Origin: Paenibacillus allorhizosphaerae | GTDB lineage: Bacteria; Bacillota; Bacilli; Paenibacillales; NBRC-103111 | Assembly: GCF_910594985.1 (NCBI RefSeq) | Contig: NZ_CAJVCE010000034.1 | Coordinates: 1-56,730 of the forward strand | Length of the DNA stretch: 56,730 bases | Reading direction: 5' to 3' | Shown: in pieces, positions 1-8,002 of the stretch | Layout: every line of letters begins with the position of its first letter | Numbering within the stretch: the first letter of the stretch is position 1 | The notes under the pieces: model-generated | What the model was told of the DNA's origin: nothing | The model's database searches: none | Seen by the model: only the letters and a program-made list of their open reading frames with translations | Translations under genes and position numbers: made by a program

Positions 1-21
1 CAATAAAATAATGCCGAATGT

Positions 22-173
22 CGCGTAAACAAAACGTTTTAAGTTATATTTTTAAGATTAAATAACTATAAATGAAAATAAACGATAATAAACAACAGTA
101 AAAATCAAAAAATTTATTGACAAATACAAGGTGTGATGCAAAAATGGTAATAAATAACCGTTATGTTTACGCG
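22..173 (+). promoter_or_regulatory. Promoter region with paired inverted operator-like arms
   Basis: An AT-rich leader precedes the polyol dehydrogenase gene. A consensus -35 box TTGACA lies at 117-122; the -10 box is weak (AAAAAT near 140-145). Two outlying arms are almost exact reverse complements: CGCGTAAACAAAACG at 22-36 and CGTTATGTTTACGCG at 159-173, matching at 14 of 15 positions. Their centres are about 137 bp apart, close to a whole number of helical turns, and they bracket the promoter, as expected for a repressor that bridges two sites. A perfect 10-bp palindrome, AAAACGTTTT, lies at 31-40. The regulator is not identified. Confidence 0.5.
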
Positions 174-217
174 CGCCAGCCATGGTTTCATTATTGATTA
201 TTAAAGGAGGCGATCTC

Positions 218-1297
218 ATGCAGAACATGGATATCCCTGAAACAATGAAAGCGATTGTCGCTTACGCCCCGGGCGATTACCGGCTGGAGAAGGTAAACGT
301 GCCGCAAGCGGGGCCGGGCGAAATCGTCATTAAGGTGGAGGCTTGCGGCATTTGCGCCGGCGACATTAAAGCATACGAAGGAGCGCCCAGCTTCTGGGGC
401 GATGCGACGCAGCCGCCATATATTAAGGCGCCGATGATTCCGGGACATGAATTTATCGGCAGCATCGTACAAATCGGCGAAGGCGTGCAAGGATTCGAGA
501 TCGGGGAACGGGTTATCTCCGAGCAGATCGTACCTTGCTGGGATTGCCGCTTTTGTAAGCGCGGTCAATACTGGATGTGCGAGAAGCACGATTTGTACGG
601 CTTTCAGAATAACGTGAACGGCGGCATGGCCGAATATATGAAGTTTACGAAGGAAGCGATCAACTACAAAGTCCCTCGCGATCTTCCGCTGGAGAAAGCG
701 ATTTTGATCGAGCCGTATGCGTGCTCATTCCATGCCGTACAGCGGGCGCAAATTCAGCTCGGCGATGTCGTCGTCCTCTCGGGAGCGGGAACGCTCGGAC
801 TCGGGATGGTCGGAGCCGCCAAGATGGTCGGTCCGGGGAAGCTCATCGTGCTCGACTTGTTCGAGGATCGGCTGGAGCTCGCGAAGAAGTTCGGCGCGGA
901 TCTTGTTCTGAACCCCAGAGAAGTGGACGTCGTCGCCGAAATCAAGCGGATGACGGAAGGTTACGGCTGCGATATTTATATCGAAGCGACAGGTCATCCC
1001 AAATCGGTGGAGCAGGGGCTTGCCATGATCCGCAAGCTCGGCAGGTTTGTCGAGTTCAGCGTTTTTAAAGATCCGGTGACCGTTGACTGGAGCATTATCA
1101 GCGACCGCAAGGAGCTCGACGTTCTCGGCTCCCATCTCGGCCCTTATTGTTATCCTCCGGTCATCGAAGGCATTGCTAACGGAAAGCTGCCGACGGAAGG
1201 GGTCGTAACGCATCAGCTCCCGCTTGAAGAATACGTAAAAGGGTTCGAGCTTGTGAAGAAAGGCGTCAATTCTTTGAAGGTTATTCTTATTCCTTAG
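218..1297 (+). CDS. Zinc-dependent polyol/alcohol dehydrogenase (EltD-like)
   Basis: Medium-chain zinc-dependent dehydrogenase of 359 aa that should oxidise a sugar alcohol with NAD(P). The catalytic zinc ligands are visible as C43 and the GHE motif (H77, E78), the structural zinc site as C107, C110, C113 and C121, and the Rossmann GAGTLG motif lies near residue 185. ATG at 218 is chosen because AAAGGAGG at 203-210 sits 7 nt upstream. The sequence resembles erythritol/threitol dehydrogenases (EltD type) by recall, and an RpiB-family isomerase follows, as in tetritol catabolic loci. Class is certain; substrate is inferred from context, and other polyols such as sorbitol remain possible. Confidence 0.82.
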   Translation: MQNMDIPETMKAIVAYAPGDYRLEKVNVPQAGPGEIVIKVEACGICAGDIKAYEGAPSFWGDATQPPYIKAPMIPGHEFIGSIVQIGEGVQGFEIGERVISEQIVPCWDCRFCKRGQYWMCEKHDLYGFQNNVNGGMAEYMKFTKEAINYKVPRDLPLEKAILIEPYACSFHAVQRAQIQLGDVVVLSGAGTLGLGMVGAAKMVGPGKLIVLDLFEDRLELAKKFGADLVLNPREVDVVAEIKRMTEGYGCDIYIEATGHPKSVEQGLAMIRKLGRFVEFSVFKDPVTVDWSIISDRKELDVLGSHLGPYCYPPVIEGIANGKLPTEGVVTHQLPLEEYVKGFELVKKGVNSLKVILIP

Positions 1298-1459
1298 CGG
1301 CACATGCTCGTCTTGAGTGGCGCATGTTCATCTTTCACCTGCGGTTCCCAATTTATCAATTATAAGTTTCACGGGTCACTGTTTACTGCTTACTCTTCAG
1401 AGTTCATTTTCACGGTTCATGGTTGGTTCGCCCTATATTACCTGATGGAGGCTGTCGAG

Positions 1460-1972
1460 ATGAGAATAGCGATTGGGGCCGACGAGGCCGGTTATTCATT
1501 AAAGGAGATCATTAAAAGCTACCTCGGCGAAAAAGGCGTGGAATGCGTAGACTTCGGCCCTTCCGACGGCAATGAGCAAATCGATTACCCCGACGTCGGG
1601 TTTGCGGTAGCGGAACAAATTGCGCAGGGCTTGTTCGACAGAGGCATACTCGTATGCGGCACGGGGATCGGTATGACGATTACGGCGGACAAAGTGCCGG
1701 GTATCCGTGCGGCGCTTTGTCACGATACGTACTCGGCTGAGCGCGCGAGAAAGAGCAACAACGCCCAGGTGCTGACCATGGGGGCCAGAGTGATCGGCTC
1801 CGAGCTTGCCAAGCATGTGGTGCAGGCATGGCTGAACGCGGAGTTTGACGGCGGTGCGTCCGAGCGGAAAGTGCAAAAAATAATAGACGGCGAGCAGCGC
1901 CTGTATCAAGCTTTGGGACCGCAATCGGAAATCAATTCGTGTTCCTTGGCATGGAAAACATTACGAAGCTGA
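1460..1972 (+). CDS. RpiB/LacAB-family sugar-phosphate isomerase
   Basis: 170 aa RpiB-family aldose-ketose isomerase. The catalytic Cys is C66 in CGTGIG, followed by the CHDTYSAERAR and SNNAQVLTMGAR motifs that build the phosphate and anion-hole sites. ATG at 1460 follows GGAGG at 1447-1451. Next to an EltD-like dehydrogenase, the likely role is isomerisation of a tetrulose phosphate (DerI/EryI type) rather than housekeeping ribose-5-phosphate isomerisation; this is inference. The last 20 or so residues after DGEQRLYQAL do not look like the family, which usually ends near 150 aa. They run into the phosphatase remnant that follows, so the tail may come from a deletion junction. Confidence 0.85.
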   Translation: MRIAIGADEAGYSLKEIIKSYLGEKGVECVDFGPSDGNEQIDYPDVGFAVAEQIAQGLFDRGILVCGTGIGMTITADKVPGIRAALCHDTYSAERARKSNNAQVLTMGARVIGSELAKHVVQAWLNAEFDGGASERKVQKIIDGEQRLYQALGPQSEINSCSLAWKTLRS

Positions 1973-1976
1973 AGGC

Positions 1977-2189
1977 TTGTCCGAGCCGGCGGGACGGCTG
2001 ATGCTTCAAGACTTGGTCGCGACCGACGAAAGCGTGTTTGCCGCAACGGCCGTTACGCCTTGGACGCTGTTGAACGGCATCGTCCACGCATCAAGCGGCA
2101 GGCTGCTTACGCATTCGCTGCTGACGTTCGGCGGTCCGAACGGCGTTCATTTCGTTCGTTCGATGCACGCCGGCAGCATCGCAGGGTAA
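1977..2189 (+). pseudogene. C-terminal remnant of a GlpX-type (class II) fructose bisphosphatase
   Basis: A 70-codon reading frame opens with TTG but has no ribosome binding site. From about 2001 it matches the C-terminal end of GlpX-like phosphatases: LQDLVATDESVFAATAVT corresponds to the family's DDLV..DD.IFAATGVT, followed by LL.GI, a THSLL strand and a final VRSMH like the IQSIH ending of E. coli GlpX. The catalytic core (over 250 residues) is missing, so this should be inactive. It probably belonged to the same catabolic operon as the preceding dehydrogenase and isomerase, with a deletion that also altered the isomerase C-terminus. Confidence 0.65.
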
Positions 2190-2318
2190 GCGGGACGCAG
2201 TGGCATAAGCCATGTATAACGTAAGCGAGCAGAATCGCTAGAACATCGGAGTGCTGCTTTGCCGACATCATTGGACAGAAAAAACCGGGTGCGGTTCAAA
2301 CAAAGGGGAGAAACATGC

Positions 2319-3152
2319 ATGAGCTCTATTCGCTTAATTGTGAGCGACCTGGACGGAACGCTGCTATCGGAAGACAATCGATTGAGCGATTCCGTCATCG
2401 ACGCCGTTCGGCGATTTCGGGCGTCGGGCGGCCTGTTCACGATCGCTACCGGCCGGTTCGGGCCCAGCGCACAACCTATCGTCGACAGCCTCGATATCGA
2501 TATTCCGTATATATTGTGCAACGGCTGCGTCATTGCCGATCGTCATAAAATATGGGAGACGGCGCAGCTGCCGCTTGGGGAAATCGCGCCGTTCCTGCTT
2601 GGGGCGGATCAGGCGGGAGTGACCGTCCTGCTGTTTGGCGAGGACGGCATCCGGACGCTGCGTGCCACGCCGGAGACGGAGTACTTTGTGAAGCGGGAAG
2701 GGCTGCCTTGCATCCCGCTCGATTCCGGGGATGAAACGTGGCCTGACCGGCCGGTTCAGAAAGTGGTTTTGATCGGCGAGATGAACCGGATCAAGCCGTT
2801 ATGGGACCGCCACCGGAGCGGCTTTGCGAGCGAGTATGCAGCCGTCCAGTCGGAGGATCATTTTTTTGAAATTATGCCCGCCCGGCAGAGCAAAGGGGAG
2901 GCGCTCAAAAAACTGATGGTGCACCTTGGCGTCGCACCGTCGGAAGTGATGAACATCGGCAATCAGCTGAACGATCTGGACATGATCGAGCAGGCGGGCA
3001 TCGGCGTGGCCGTGGCCAACAGTCACGACGAACTGATTCGGCAGGCGTCATACGTATGCCGCAACAGCTACGGAGACGGCGTCGTGGAAGCGATGGAGCG
3101 GTTCGCCGCCATCGGCAGCGGCTCGATGGGAGGCGGCAATCATGACCATTAG
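2319..3152 (+). CDS. HAD-superfamily Cof-type sugar phosphatase
   Basis: 277 aa haloacid-dehalogenase-fold phosphatase of the Cof/YwpJ subfamily, probably acting on phosphorylated sugars or similar small metabolites in the cytoplasm. Motif I is SDLDGTLL with nucleophile D10 and acid/base D12; motif IV is GNQLNDLDM near residue 210. ATG at 2319 follows AAGGGGAG at 2303-2310. Its end overlaps the start of the glycerophosphodiesterase gene by 11 bp, so the two are translationally coupled. The specific substrate cannot be read from the sequence. Confidence 0.88.
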   Translation: MSSIRLIVSDLDGTLLSEDNRLSDSVIDAVRRFRASGGLFTIATGRFGPSAQPIVDSLDIDIPYILCNGCVIADRHKIWETAQLPLGEIAPFLLGADQAGVTVLLFGEDGIRTLRATPETEYFVKREGLPCIPLDSGDETWPDRPVQKVVLIGEMNRIKPLWDRHRSGFASEYAAVQSEDHFFEIMPARQSKGEALKKLMVHLGVAPSEVMNIGNQLNDLDMIEQAGIGVAVANSHDELIRQASYVCRNSYGDGVVEAMERFAAIGSGSMGGGNHDH

Positions 3153-3849
3153 AGGCGTTGCTCATCGGGGCTACCCGAAACGTTATCCGGAAAATACGCT
3201 CGTCTCGTACCGTGCGGCGGTTGAGCTGTCCTATTCGCATCTGGAGCTGGACGTTCAGCTCAGCAAGGACGGGGTTCCCGTCGTCATTCACGATCCGTCC
3301 GTCGACCGGACGACGGACGGAAAGGGCCGGGTCAGAGATTTGACGCTGGCGGAGCTGAAGGAGTTCCGCATTGCCGGAACGGAGGAAATCCCGACGCTGG
3401 AAGAAGCGCTGCTGCTGCTCAAGGACAAGCTGATCGTCGATATCGAGCTGAAACAAATGGGCGATTTGTATCCGGGGCTGGAACGAGCGGTACTCGATAC
3501 GGTGAAAAGGCTCGATATGCGCGAGCAGACGTTTCTTACGTCCTTCGATCACTATTCTTTGTCCAGAGCGAGGGAACTGGACGATCGCATGGAGCTCGGC
3601 GTCATCAATCACGGCACATCGCCTGCGCTATTTCCGTTCATGAAGGATATACGCTGCCGGTATATTTCCGTGCAGCACCCGTACATTTCCGACGAGTTTC
3701 TGGAAATCTGCGAACGCGAGGGAGCGGTATTGATCCCGTATACAGTGGATAAAGACAGCGATATGGCGCGGTTCAGCCGGTACCCGACTCTGTTGATTTG
3801 TACAAACGAGCTGGAGAAGTGGGCCGCGTACGCTCAAGGCAACAAATAA
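3142..3849 (+). CDS. Glycerophosphodiester phosphodiesterase family protein
   Basis: 235 aa cytoplasmic GDPD TIM-barrel enzyme (UgpQ-like) that would cleave glycerophosphodiesters to glycerol-3-phosphate and an alcohol. Visible family motifs are AHRG (H8, R9), PENT (residues 17-20), ELDVQL (E35, D37) and the catalytic H50 in VVIHD. No signal peptide, unlike secreted GlpQ. The start overlaps the upstream HAD phosphatase gene by 11 bp. An intrinsic terminator follows immediately, so the HAD and GDPD genes close the first transcription unit. Confidence 0.9.
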   Translation: MTIRGVAHRGYPKRYPENTLVSYRAAVELSYSHLELDVQLSKDGVPVVIHDPSVDRTTDGKGRVRDLTLAELKEFRIAGTEEIPTLEEALLLLKDKLIVDIELKQMGDLYPGLERAVLDTVKRLDMREQTFLTSFDHYSLSRARELDDRMELGVINHGTSPALFPFMKDIRCRYISVQHPYISDEFLEICEREGAVLIPYTVDKDSDMARFSRYPTLLICTNELEKWAAYAQGNK

Positions 3850-3863
3850 GAAATAAAATACAA

Positions 3864-3917
3864 TCCGGCCACGGATGGAAGCGACTCGCCTCCATGCGCA
3901 AAGGCCGGAATTTTTTT
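3864..3917 (+). terminator. Intrinsic terminator after the GDPD gene
   Basis: Stem TCCGGCC (3864-3870) pairs with GGCCGGA (3903-3909), with a nested hairpin in the loop (ATGGA/TCCAT), followed by a run of eight T. Confidence 0.85.
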
Positions 3918-3961
3918 TGTGTCAAAAAGAAAAAATACGCCACTTTTATAAATAATTCTGG

Positions 3962-3987
3962 AGAAATATTTCTTTTGGTGCTATACT
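3962..3987 (+). promoter_or_regulatory. Palindromic operator and -10 box of the DUF4127-nanE operon
   Basis: A perfect 12-bp palindrome AGAAATATTTCT at 3962-3973 lies just upstream of a good -10 box, TATACT, at 3982-3987. GAAAT..ATTTC dyads are typical of RpiR-family regulators of amino-sugar and sialic-acid operons, which fits the NanE and ROK genes downstream. No RpiR gene is present in the window, so the regulator is inferred only. Confidence 0.5.
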
Positions 3988-4049
3988 TTTGACAGGCAAT
4001 CATACCATTTATTGTCATGATCGGCCAATGCTTGATGGGGGAAGCGGGA

Positions 4050-5612
4050 ATGGGGAAAAAAATCGTCTATGTGCCGCTCGACGAGCGGCCTTGCAACTAC
4101 GCCTTTCCGGCTCTGCTTGCCGAAGGAACCGATATTCGCCTCGTCCGGCCGGGGCCTGAGCTGATGGGGCTCAAGAAGCGGCCGGCGCTTGTCGACCGGC
4201 TGTGGCAGTGGCTACTGCAGGAGGCGTCTGACGCCGACGGGGTTATTTTATCGCTTGATCTGCTGCTGTACGGCGGCATTATTCCTTCGCGCCTGCACAC
4301 GCATTCGGCGGAAGCTTGCGTGGAACGGCTGAAAGGACTGACGCGTCTGAAGGCGCGCAACCCGCGGCTTACCGTATACGCCTTTCAATTGATTATGCGC
4401 TGCCCGCGCTATTCGTCGAGCGATGAAGAGCCGGATTATTACGAACATTGGGGAAAAGAAATTTTTCGCACCGGATACATTCGCCATAAACTGGATGCCG
4501 GGGTTGCCACGGAAGAAGAACGCGCGGAGCTTGCAGAGATCGGCAAGAAGCTGCCTCAGCCGGTTCTGGACGATTATTTGCGGCGCAGAGCCGTCAACCG
4601 CGAAGTGAACCGGCAGGCGCTGAGCTATGTTCAGGACGGGACGATCGATTTCATGATCGTGCCGCAGGACGATTCGGCTCCTTACGGCTGGACGGCGATC
4701 GACCAGCAGCTGGTCCGCTCGCGCATTCAGGAGCTGAATGTGGAGCTGCACGCCTATATGTATCCCGGAGCCGACGAAGCGGGCTGTACACTGCTCGCCC
4801 GTATGGTTAACCGGGCTCATCGCCGGATGCCGACCGTCTATCCGCGTTTTTCGAGTTTACAGGGACCGTTTGTCACGCCTTTGTATGAAGACCGGCTTCT
4901 ATACGAGAGCCTGAAATATCATATACTGGCTGCGGGCGGCATGCTGGCCGAATGTGCGGCGGACGCCGATCTTGTACTGCTCGTCAACACGCCCGGCCAG
5001 ACGATGGCGGAAGCCGAAGCGCAAGCGGCGCCGAATGCCGGCTATCACGTGCTGCGCAATATCATCGAGCTGACGGAGTATGCGCACTATGCGGTGCATG
5101 TGCTCGGCAAGCCGTGCGCCGTCGCCGATGTGGCGTATGCGAACGGAGCCGATCTGCAGCTCATCAAGCTGCTGCGTCAGAAAGAGCTGCTGTTCCGGCT
5201 CGCCGGCTATGCGGGCTGGAACACAAGCTCGAATACGCTTGGAACCGTTCTTGCACAAGGCATGATTTGCCTGATCTTCGGCCATACCGCGAAGCACAAT
5301 GATTTTCTTGCGCTCCGCTATACGGAAGATGCAGGATATTGCGCCTGCGTCCGGAAGAAGGTGACCGAAGGAGCGGTACGGGAGCTCGGGCTTAGTTATT
5401 TTGGCGTGGATGGGACGAAAGGGCAGGTGGCGGCGATCGTCGCCATGGAGCTGGGCCGTTTTACGAAAGATCATGTGGACGACGGACGTCATCGGGTCGT
5501 CATCGAAGATTGCTGGATGCCTTGGAGCCGAATGTTTGAAGTGGGTTTAACCGTCCGACTGGAAACGTTACCGTCATCGCCGCCGGGCCGACCGGCCTTG
5601 GGTGCGCGATAA
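4050..5612 (+). CDS. DUF4127 family protein
   Basis: 520 aa cytoplasmic protein with the hallmarks of the uncharacterised DUF4127 family: N-terminal KKIVYVPLDERPCNY, then LDLLLYGGIIPSR near residue 80, PQDDSAPYG near 210, and YANGADLQLI near 370. No signal peptide or membrane segment. ATG at 4050 is preferred over the in-frame ATG at 4017 because a G-rich Shine-Dalgarno lies 8 nt upstream and the conserved family start is MGKKIVYVPLDE. It is first in an operon with nanE and a ROK kinase, so a role in amino-sugar or glycan metabolism is likely. The biochemical activity is unknown to me. Confidence 0.85.
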   Translation: MGKKIVYVPLDERPCNYAFPALLAEGTDIRLVRPGPELMGLKKRPALVDRLWQWLLQEASDADGVILSLDLLLYGGIIPSRLHTHSAEACVERLKGLTRLKARNPRLTVYAFQLIMRCPRYSSSDEEPDYYEHWGKEIFRTGYIRHKLDAGVATEEERAELAEIGKKLPQPVLDDYLRRRAVNREVNRQALSYVQDGTIDFMIVPQDDSAPYGWTAIDQQLVRSRIQELNVELHAYMYPGADEAGCTLLARMVNRAHRRMPTVYPRFSSLQGPFVTPLYEDRLLYESLKYHILAAGGMLAECAADADLVLLVNTPGQTMAEAEAQAAPNAGYHVLRNIIELTEYAHYAVHVLGKPCAVADVAYANGADLQLIKLLRQKELLFRLAGYAGWNTSSNTLGTVLAQGMICLIFGHTAKHNDFLALRYTEDAGYCACVRKKVTEGAVRELGLSYFGVDGTKGQVAAIVAMELGRFTKDHVDDGRHRVVIEDCWMPWSRMFEVGLTVRLETLPSSPPGRPALGAR

Positions 5613-5637
5613 ACGCGATAAACAGGAGTGAAATCAA

Positions 5638-6378
5638 GTGAGTGATCCGTTTTTTGAACAGATTCGAGCCAGGCTGATCGTATCGTGCCAGGCTTTGGAA
5701 GACGAGCCGCTGCATGGCTCCGACGTGATGGCCAAGATGGCCAAAGCAGCCGAAATCGGCGGTGCCGCAGCGATCAGAGCGAACGGGGCGGATGACGTGC
5801 GTGCGATTCGTCAGGCCGTGCCGCTGCCGGTGATCGGGCTCGTGAAGCGAAACTACCCGGACAGCGAGATTTATATTACGTCGACCAGGCGGGAAGTCGA
5901 CGAATTGATCGAAGCGGGGGCATCCATGATCGCTTTCGATGCCACGCGCCGGCCAAGGCCTTCCGGGGAAACGCTGGAGAGCCTGATTGCTTACATGCAC
6001 TCCCGCGGGGTGAAAATGATGGCCGATATTTCGACGCTGGAGGAATCGGCGTATGCCGCATCGCTCGGAGTCGACTGCGTATCGACGACATTGTCCGGCT
6101 ATACGCCGTATTCGCCGCAAGATCCGGGGCCGGATCTTCAATTAATCCGGGAGGCTGTTCGCGCATTGTCGATCCCGGTCATCGCCGAAGGAAAAATATG
6201 GGACCCGTCGCAGGCGGTTCAAGCGCTGGAAGCCGGAGCGTATGCTGTCGTCGTCGGCTCGGCGATTACGCGTCCGCAGCTCATTGCAGAGCGGTACGCG
6301 TCAGCCATCCGGAGAGCCGCGAAGGCCGCTCAACCGGCCGAACAGGCGTGCAATGAAGGGCCTCGCGCGCATTCCTGA
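5638..6378 (+). CDS. nanE: N-acetylmannosamine-6-phosphate 2-epimerase
   Basis: 246 aa (beta/alpha)8-barrel epimerase converting ManNAc-6-phosphate to GlcNAc-6-phosphate. Family motifs: CQALEDEPLHGSDVMAKMA at the N-terminus, AIRANG, the GLVKR lysine strand, AFDATRRPRP, and VIAEGKIWDP carrying the catalytic Glu/Lys region, then AVVVGSAITRP for phosphate binding. GTG at 5638 follows AGGAG by about 11 nt. It lies 25 bp after the DUF4127 gene and 81 bp before a ROK kinase that could provide ManNAc-6-phosphate, giving a coherent amino-sugar module. No sialic-acid lyase is visible here. Confidence 0.93.
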   Translation: MSDPFFEQIRARLIVSCQALEDEPLHGSDVMAKMAKAAEIGGAAAIRANGADDVRAIRQAVPLPVIGLVKRNYPDSEIYITSTRREVDELIEAGASMIAFDATRRPRPSGETLESLIAYMHSRGVKMMADISTLEESAYAASLGVDCVSTTLSGYTPYSPQDPGPDLQLIREAVRALSIPVIAEGKIWDPSQAVQALEAGAYAVVVGSAITRPQLIAERYASAIRRAAKAAQPAEQACNEGPRAHS

Positions 6379-6459
6379 ATGTATAAAACAAGGCGTATGA
6401 GGCTATGGGAGCGAAGTTCCCGACAGGCCGTCATTTGCCCGATCATGAAGGAGTAGTGG

Positions 6460-7371
6460 ATGATGAACGTCATCGGTATTGATATCGGGGGGACTTCGGT
6501 CAAAGGGATCGTGTGCGACCGGGAAGGCCGATCGCTGGCCGAAACGAAGCGCCCGACGGACGCCAAGGCCGGACGCGAGGCAATTTTAGCGGCCGTCGCA
6601 TCGACGGTGGAAGCGCTGCTGCGCGATCGTCCGGAGGCGTCCGCCATCGGCATCGGCACGGCCGGGAGGGTGAACGCGGAGACCGGCGTCGTCGTGTACG
6701 CCACCGATAATCTCCCCGGCTGGCAGGGATTGAACTTGAAAACATGGGCGGAAGCGGCATTCGGGCGCCCCACCTTTGCGGATAACGATGCAAACGCCGC
6801 GCTGCTTGGCGAATCATGGATCGGCGCCGCCCAAAGCTTGAACGACGTCGTCATGCTGACGCTTGGCACCGGCGTCGGCGGAGCCAACATGGCGGGCGGC
6901 AAGCTGATCCGAGGCGCGAATTGGAGCGGAGGCGAATGGGGCCATGCCGTACTCGTGCCCGGAGGTGCGGAATGCAACTGCGGCCGAAGCGGCTGCATGG
7001 AGCAGTATTTGTCGGGCACGGCGCTCGTCCGTCTCGCTTCGGAAGCGGTCGGCCGCGCATTTCCAAGCGGCCTCGACGTCCTGAACGCCGCAGACGCTGG
7101 AGACCCGGCCGCCAAAGCGGTAGTCGACCAGTTCGTCTTTCGCCTGGCGGTTGCCGCAGGGAATATCTCGAACGGGCTGGATCCGCAAGCGATCGTGATC
7201 GGCGGCGGCGTTGTCGACGCGCACGGCTTATGGTGGCCGGCATTTCATTCGGCGCTCGGGCTTGCGGGCATACAAGCCGACGTGCGGCCCGCTTCTCTCG
7301 GCAACCGGGCCGGCATGCTGGGCGCGGCAAAGCTGGCATTGGACGGGTTATCAGGTGGCACGGTGGCGTAA
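6460..7371 (+). CDS. ROK family sugar kinase (candidate N-acetylmannosamine kinase)
   Basis: 303 aa ROK kinase. ATP-binding GIDIGGTSVKG at the N-terminus, catalytic Asp region FADNDANAALLGE, GTGVGGANMAGGKL, the sugar-contacting GGEWGHAVL, and the zinc motif CNCGRSGCMEQY. ATG at 6460 follows AAGGAG at 6448-6453. Being adjacent to nanE suggests it phosphorylates ManNAc (NanK function) or a related amino sugar; GlcNAc or glucose cannot be excluded. Last gene of the DUF4127-nanE operon. Confidence 0.85.
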   Translation: MMNVIGIDIGGTSVKGIVCDREGRSLAETKRPTDAKAGREAILAAVASTVEALLRDRPEASAIGIGTAGRVNAETGVVVYATDNLPGWQGLNLKTWAEAAFGRPTFADNDANAALLGESWIGAAQSLNDVVMLTLGTGVGGANMAGGKLIRGANWSGGEWGHAVLVPGGAECNCGRSGCMEQYLSGTALVRLASEAVGRAFPSGLDVLNAADAGDPAAKAVVDQFVFRLAVAAGNISNGLDPQAIVIGGGVVDAHGLWWPAFHSALGLAGIQADVRPASLGNRAGMLGAAKLALDGLSGGTVA

Positions 7372-7427
7372 CCGCGGCCTTTTTATGACGACAAACCGTG
7401 ACTTGCGCGTCTTCGTCGTAATGTTCA

Positions 7428-7501
7428 TTGACGAACCTCACCCGATATGTTATGGTACTACAAATGAGGCATTCCGCTCGGTTTGAGAGCGGAATGCCTC
7501 A
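7428..7501 (+). promoter_or_regulatory. cse60 promoter with 5'-terminal stem-loop
   Basis: A -35 box TTGACG (7428-7433), 17-bp spacer and -10 box TATGGT (7451-7456) predict a start near 7463. Directly at that point begins a perfect 15-bp hairpin: left arm 7465-7479, loop GGTTTGA, right arm 7487-7501. There is no T-run after it, so it is not a normal terminator. Its position fits a 5'-protective mRNA structure. Alternatively it ends the preceding ROK transcript. Confidence 0.55.
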
Positions 7502-7577
7502 CTGCTTACCGGTCGATTTTTACATTAAATGTATAAATCGGACCGCATGCAACGAACTCAAAATGGAGGCGAAAATC

Positions 7578-7778
7578 ATGATTCAAGTGAAAGAATTTGT
7601 CGATTCGGACAGCAGCCTTGCCGCGAACAAAGTGAACGAATTTTTGGCAACGATAACGGAAGAGCAGTTCATCAGCATCAGCTACGGAACATTGCTGAAA
7701 AGCAAGCCGGATAAAAGCGAATACCAGCGAAGCGCCATCCTTGTCGTATATAAAACACATCATAATACTGGGGATTAG
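7578..7778 (+). CDS. cse60: Sporulation protein Cse60
   Basis: 66 aa protein matching Cse60 (DUF2758): MIQVKEFVDSDS, then NKVNEFLATI, a YGTLLKSKP strand and the ending YQRSAILVVYK. In B. subtilis the gene is expressed in the mother cell under sigma E; its molecular function is unknown. ATG at 7578 follows TGGAGG at 7564-7569. The promoter seen here is closer to a vegetative sigma-A type than to a sigma-E consensus. A 45-codon membrane-protein ORF follows after 5 bp. Confidence 0.88.
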   Translation: MIQVKEFVDSDSSLAANKVNEFLATITEEQFISISYGTLLKSKPDKSEYQRSAILVVYKTHHNTGD

Positions 7779-7783
7779 TTGGA

Positions 7784-7921
7784 ATGAAATTTCGTTCGAA
7801 TCATGGCAAGAGCAATGAACAAGGCCGTGAGTACGTTTACCGGATGTTTTTCCTTTATCTATCGGTCGCATCGGCGGTTGTTGCACTATTATTGCTCGTC
7901 GTATTCCTTCTTTTTAAATGA
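7784..7921 (+). CDS. Small single-span membrane protein
   Basis: 45-codon ORF starting 5 bp after cse60 and ending just before a terminator hairpin. The N-terminal half is polar and charged (MKFRSNHGKSNEQGREYVYR), the C-terminal half is one long hydrophobic helix with a final Lys. The spacing suggests co-transcription with cse60 and therefore possible sporulation expression. Not assigned to a known family; the Shine-Dalgarno (GGGG, about 10 nt upstream) is weak, so translation is probable but not certain. Confidence 0.55.
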   Translation: MKFRSNHGKSNEQGREYVYRMFFLYLSVASAVVALLLLVVFLLFK

Positions 7922-7932
7922 AAACGCACAAT

Positions 7933-7985
7933 AAAAGGAGAACCGCATGGCGCTGGATGCAGCCTATGGCGATTCTCCTTTTTCG
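7933..7985. terminator. Bidirectional intrinsic terminator
   Basis: Stem AAAAGGAGA pairs with TCTCCTTTT around an inner GCATGGCGC/GCCTATGGC region, with T-runs on both sides. It can serve both the cse60 unit (plus) and the Gre-like gene (minus). Confidence 0.8.
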
Positions 7986-8002
7986 TTGTAGGCCGGTTGC
8001 GT

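Noticed and set aside
725..1303. 192-codon open frame antisense to the polyol dehydrogenase
   Set aside because: Antisense shadow; the zinc and Rossmann motifs on the plus strand show the true gene.
1298..1459. N-terminal extension of the isomerase through an open frame
   Set aside because: The extension lacks family resemblance and the internal ATG at 1460 has a proper GGAGG site; the stretch has repeated TTCAC/TTCAG-like words but nothing defined.
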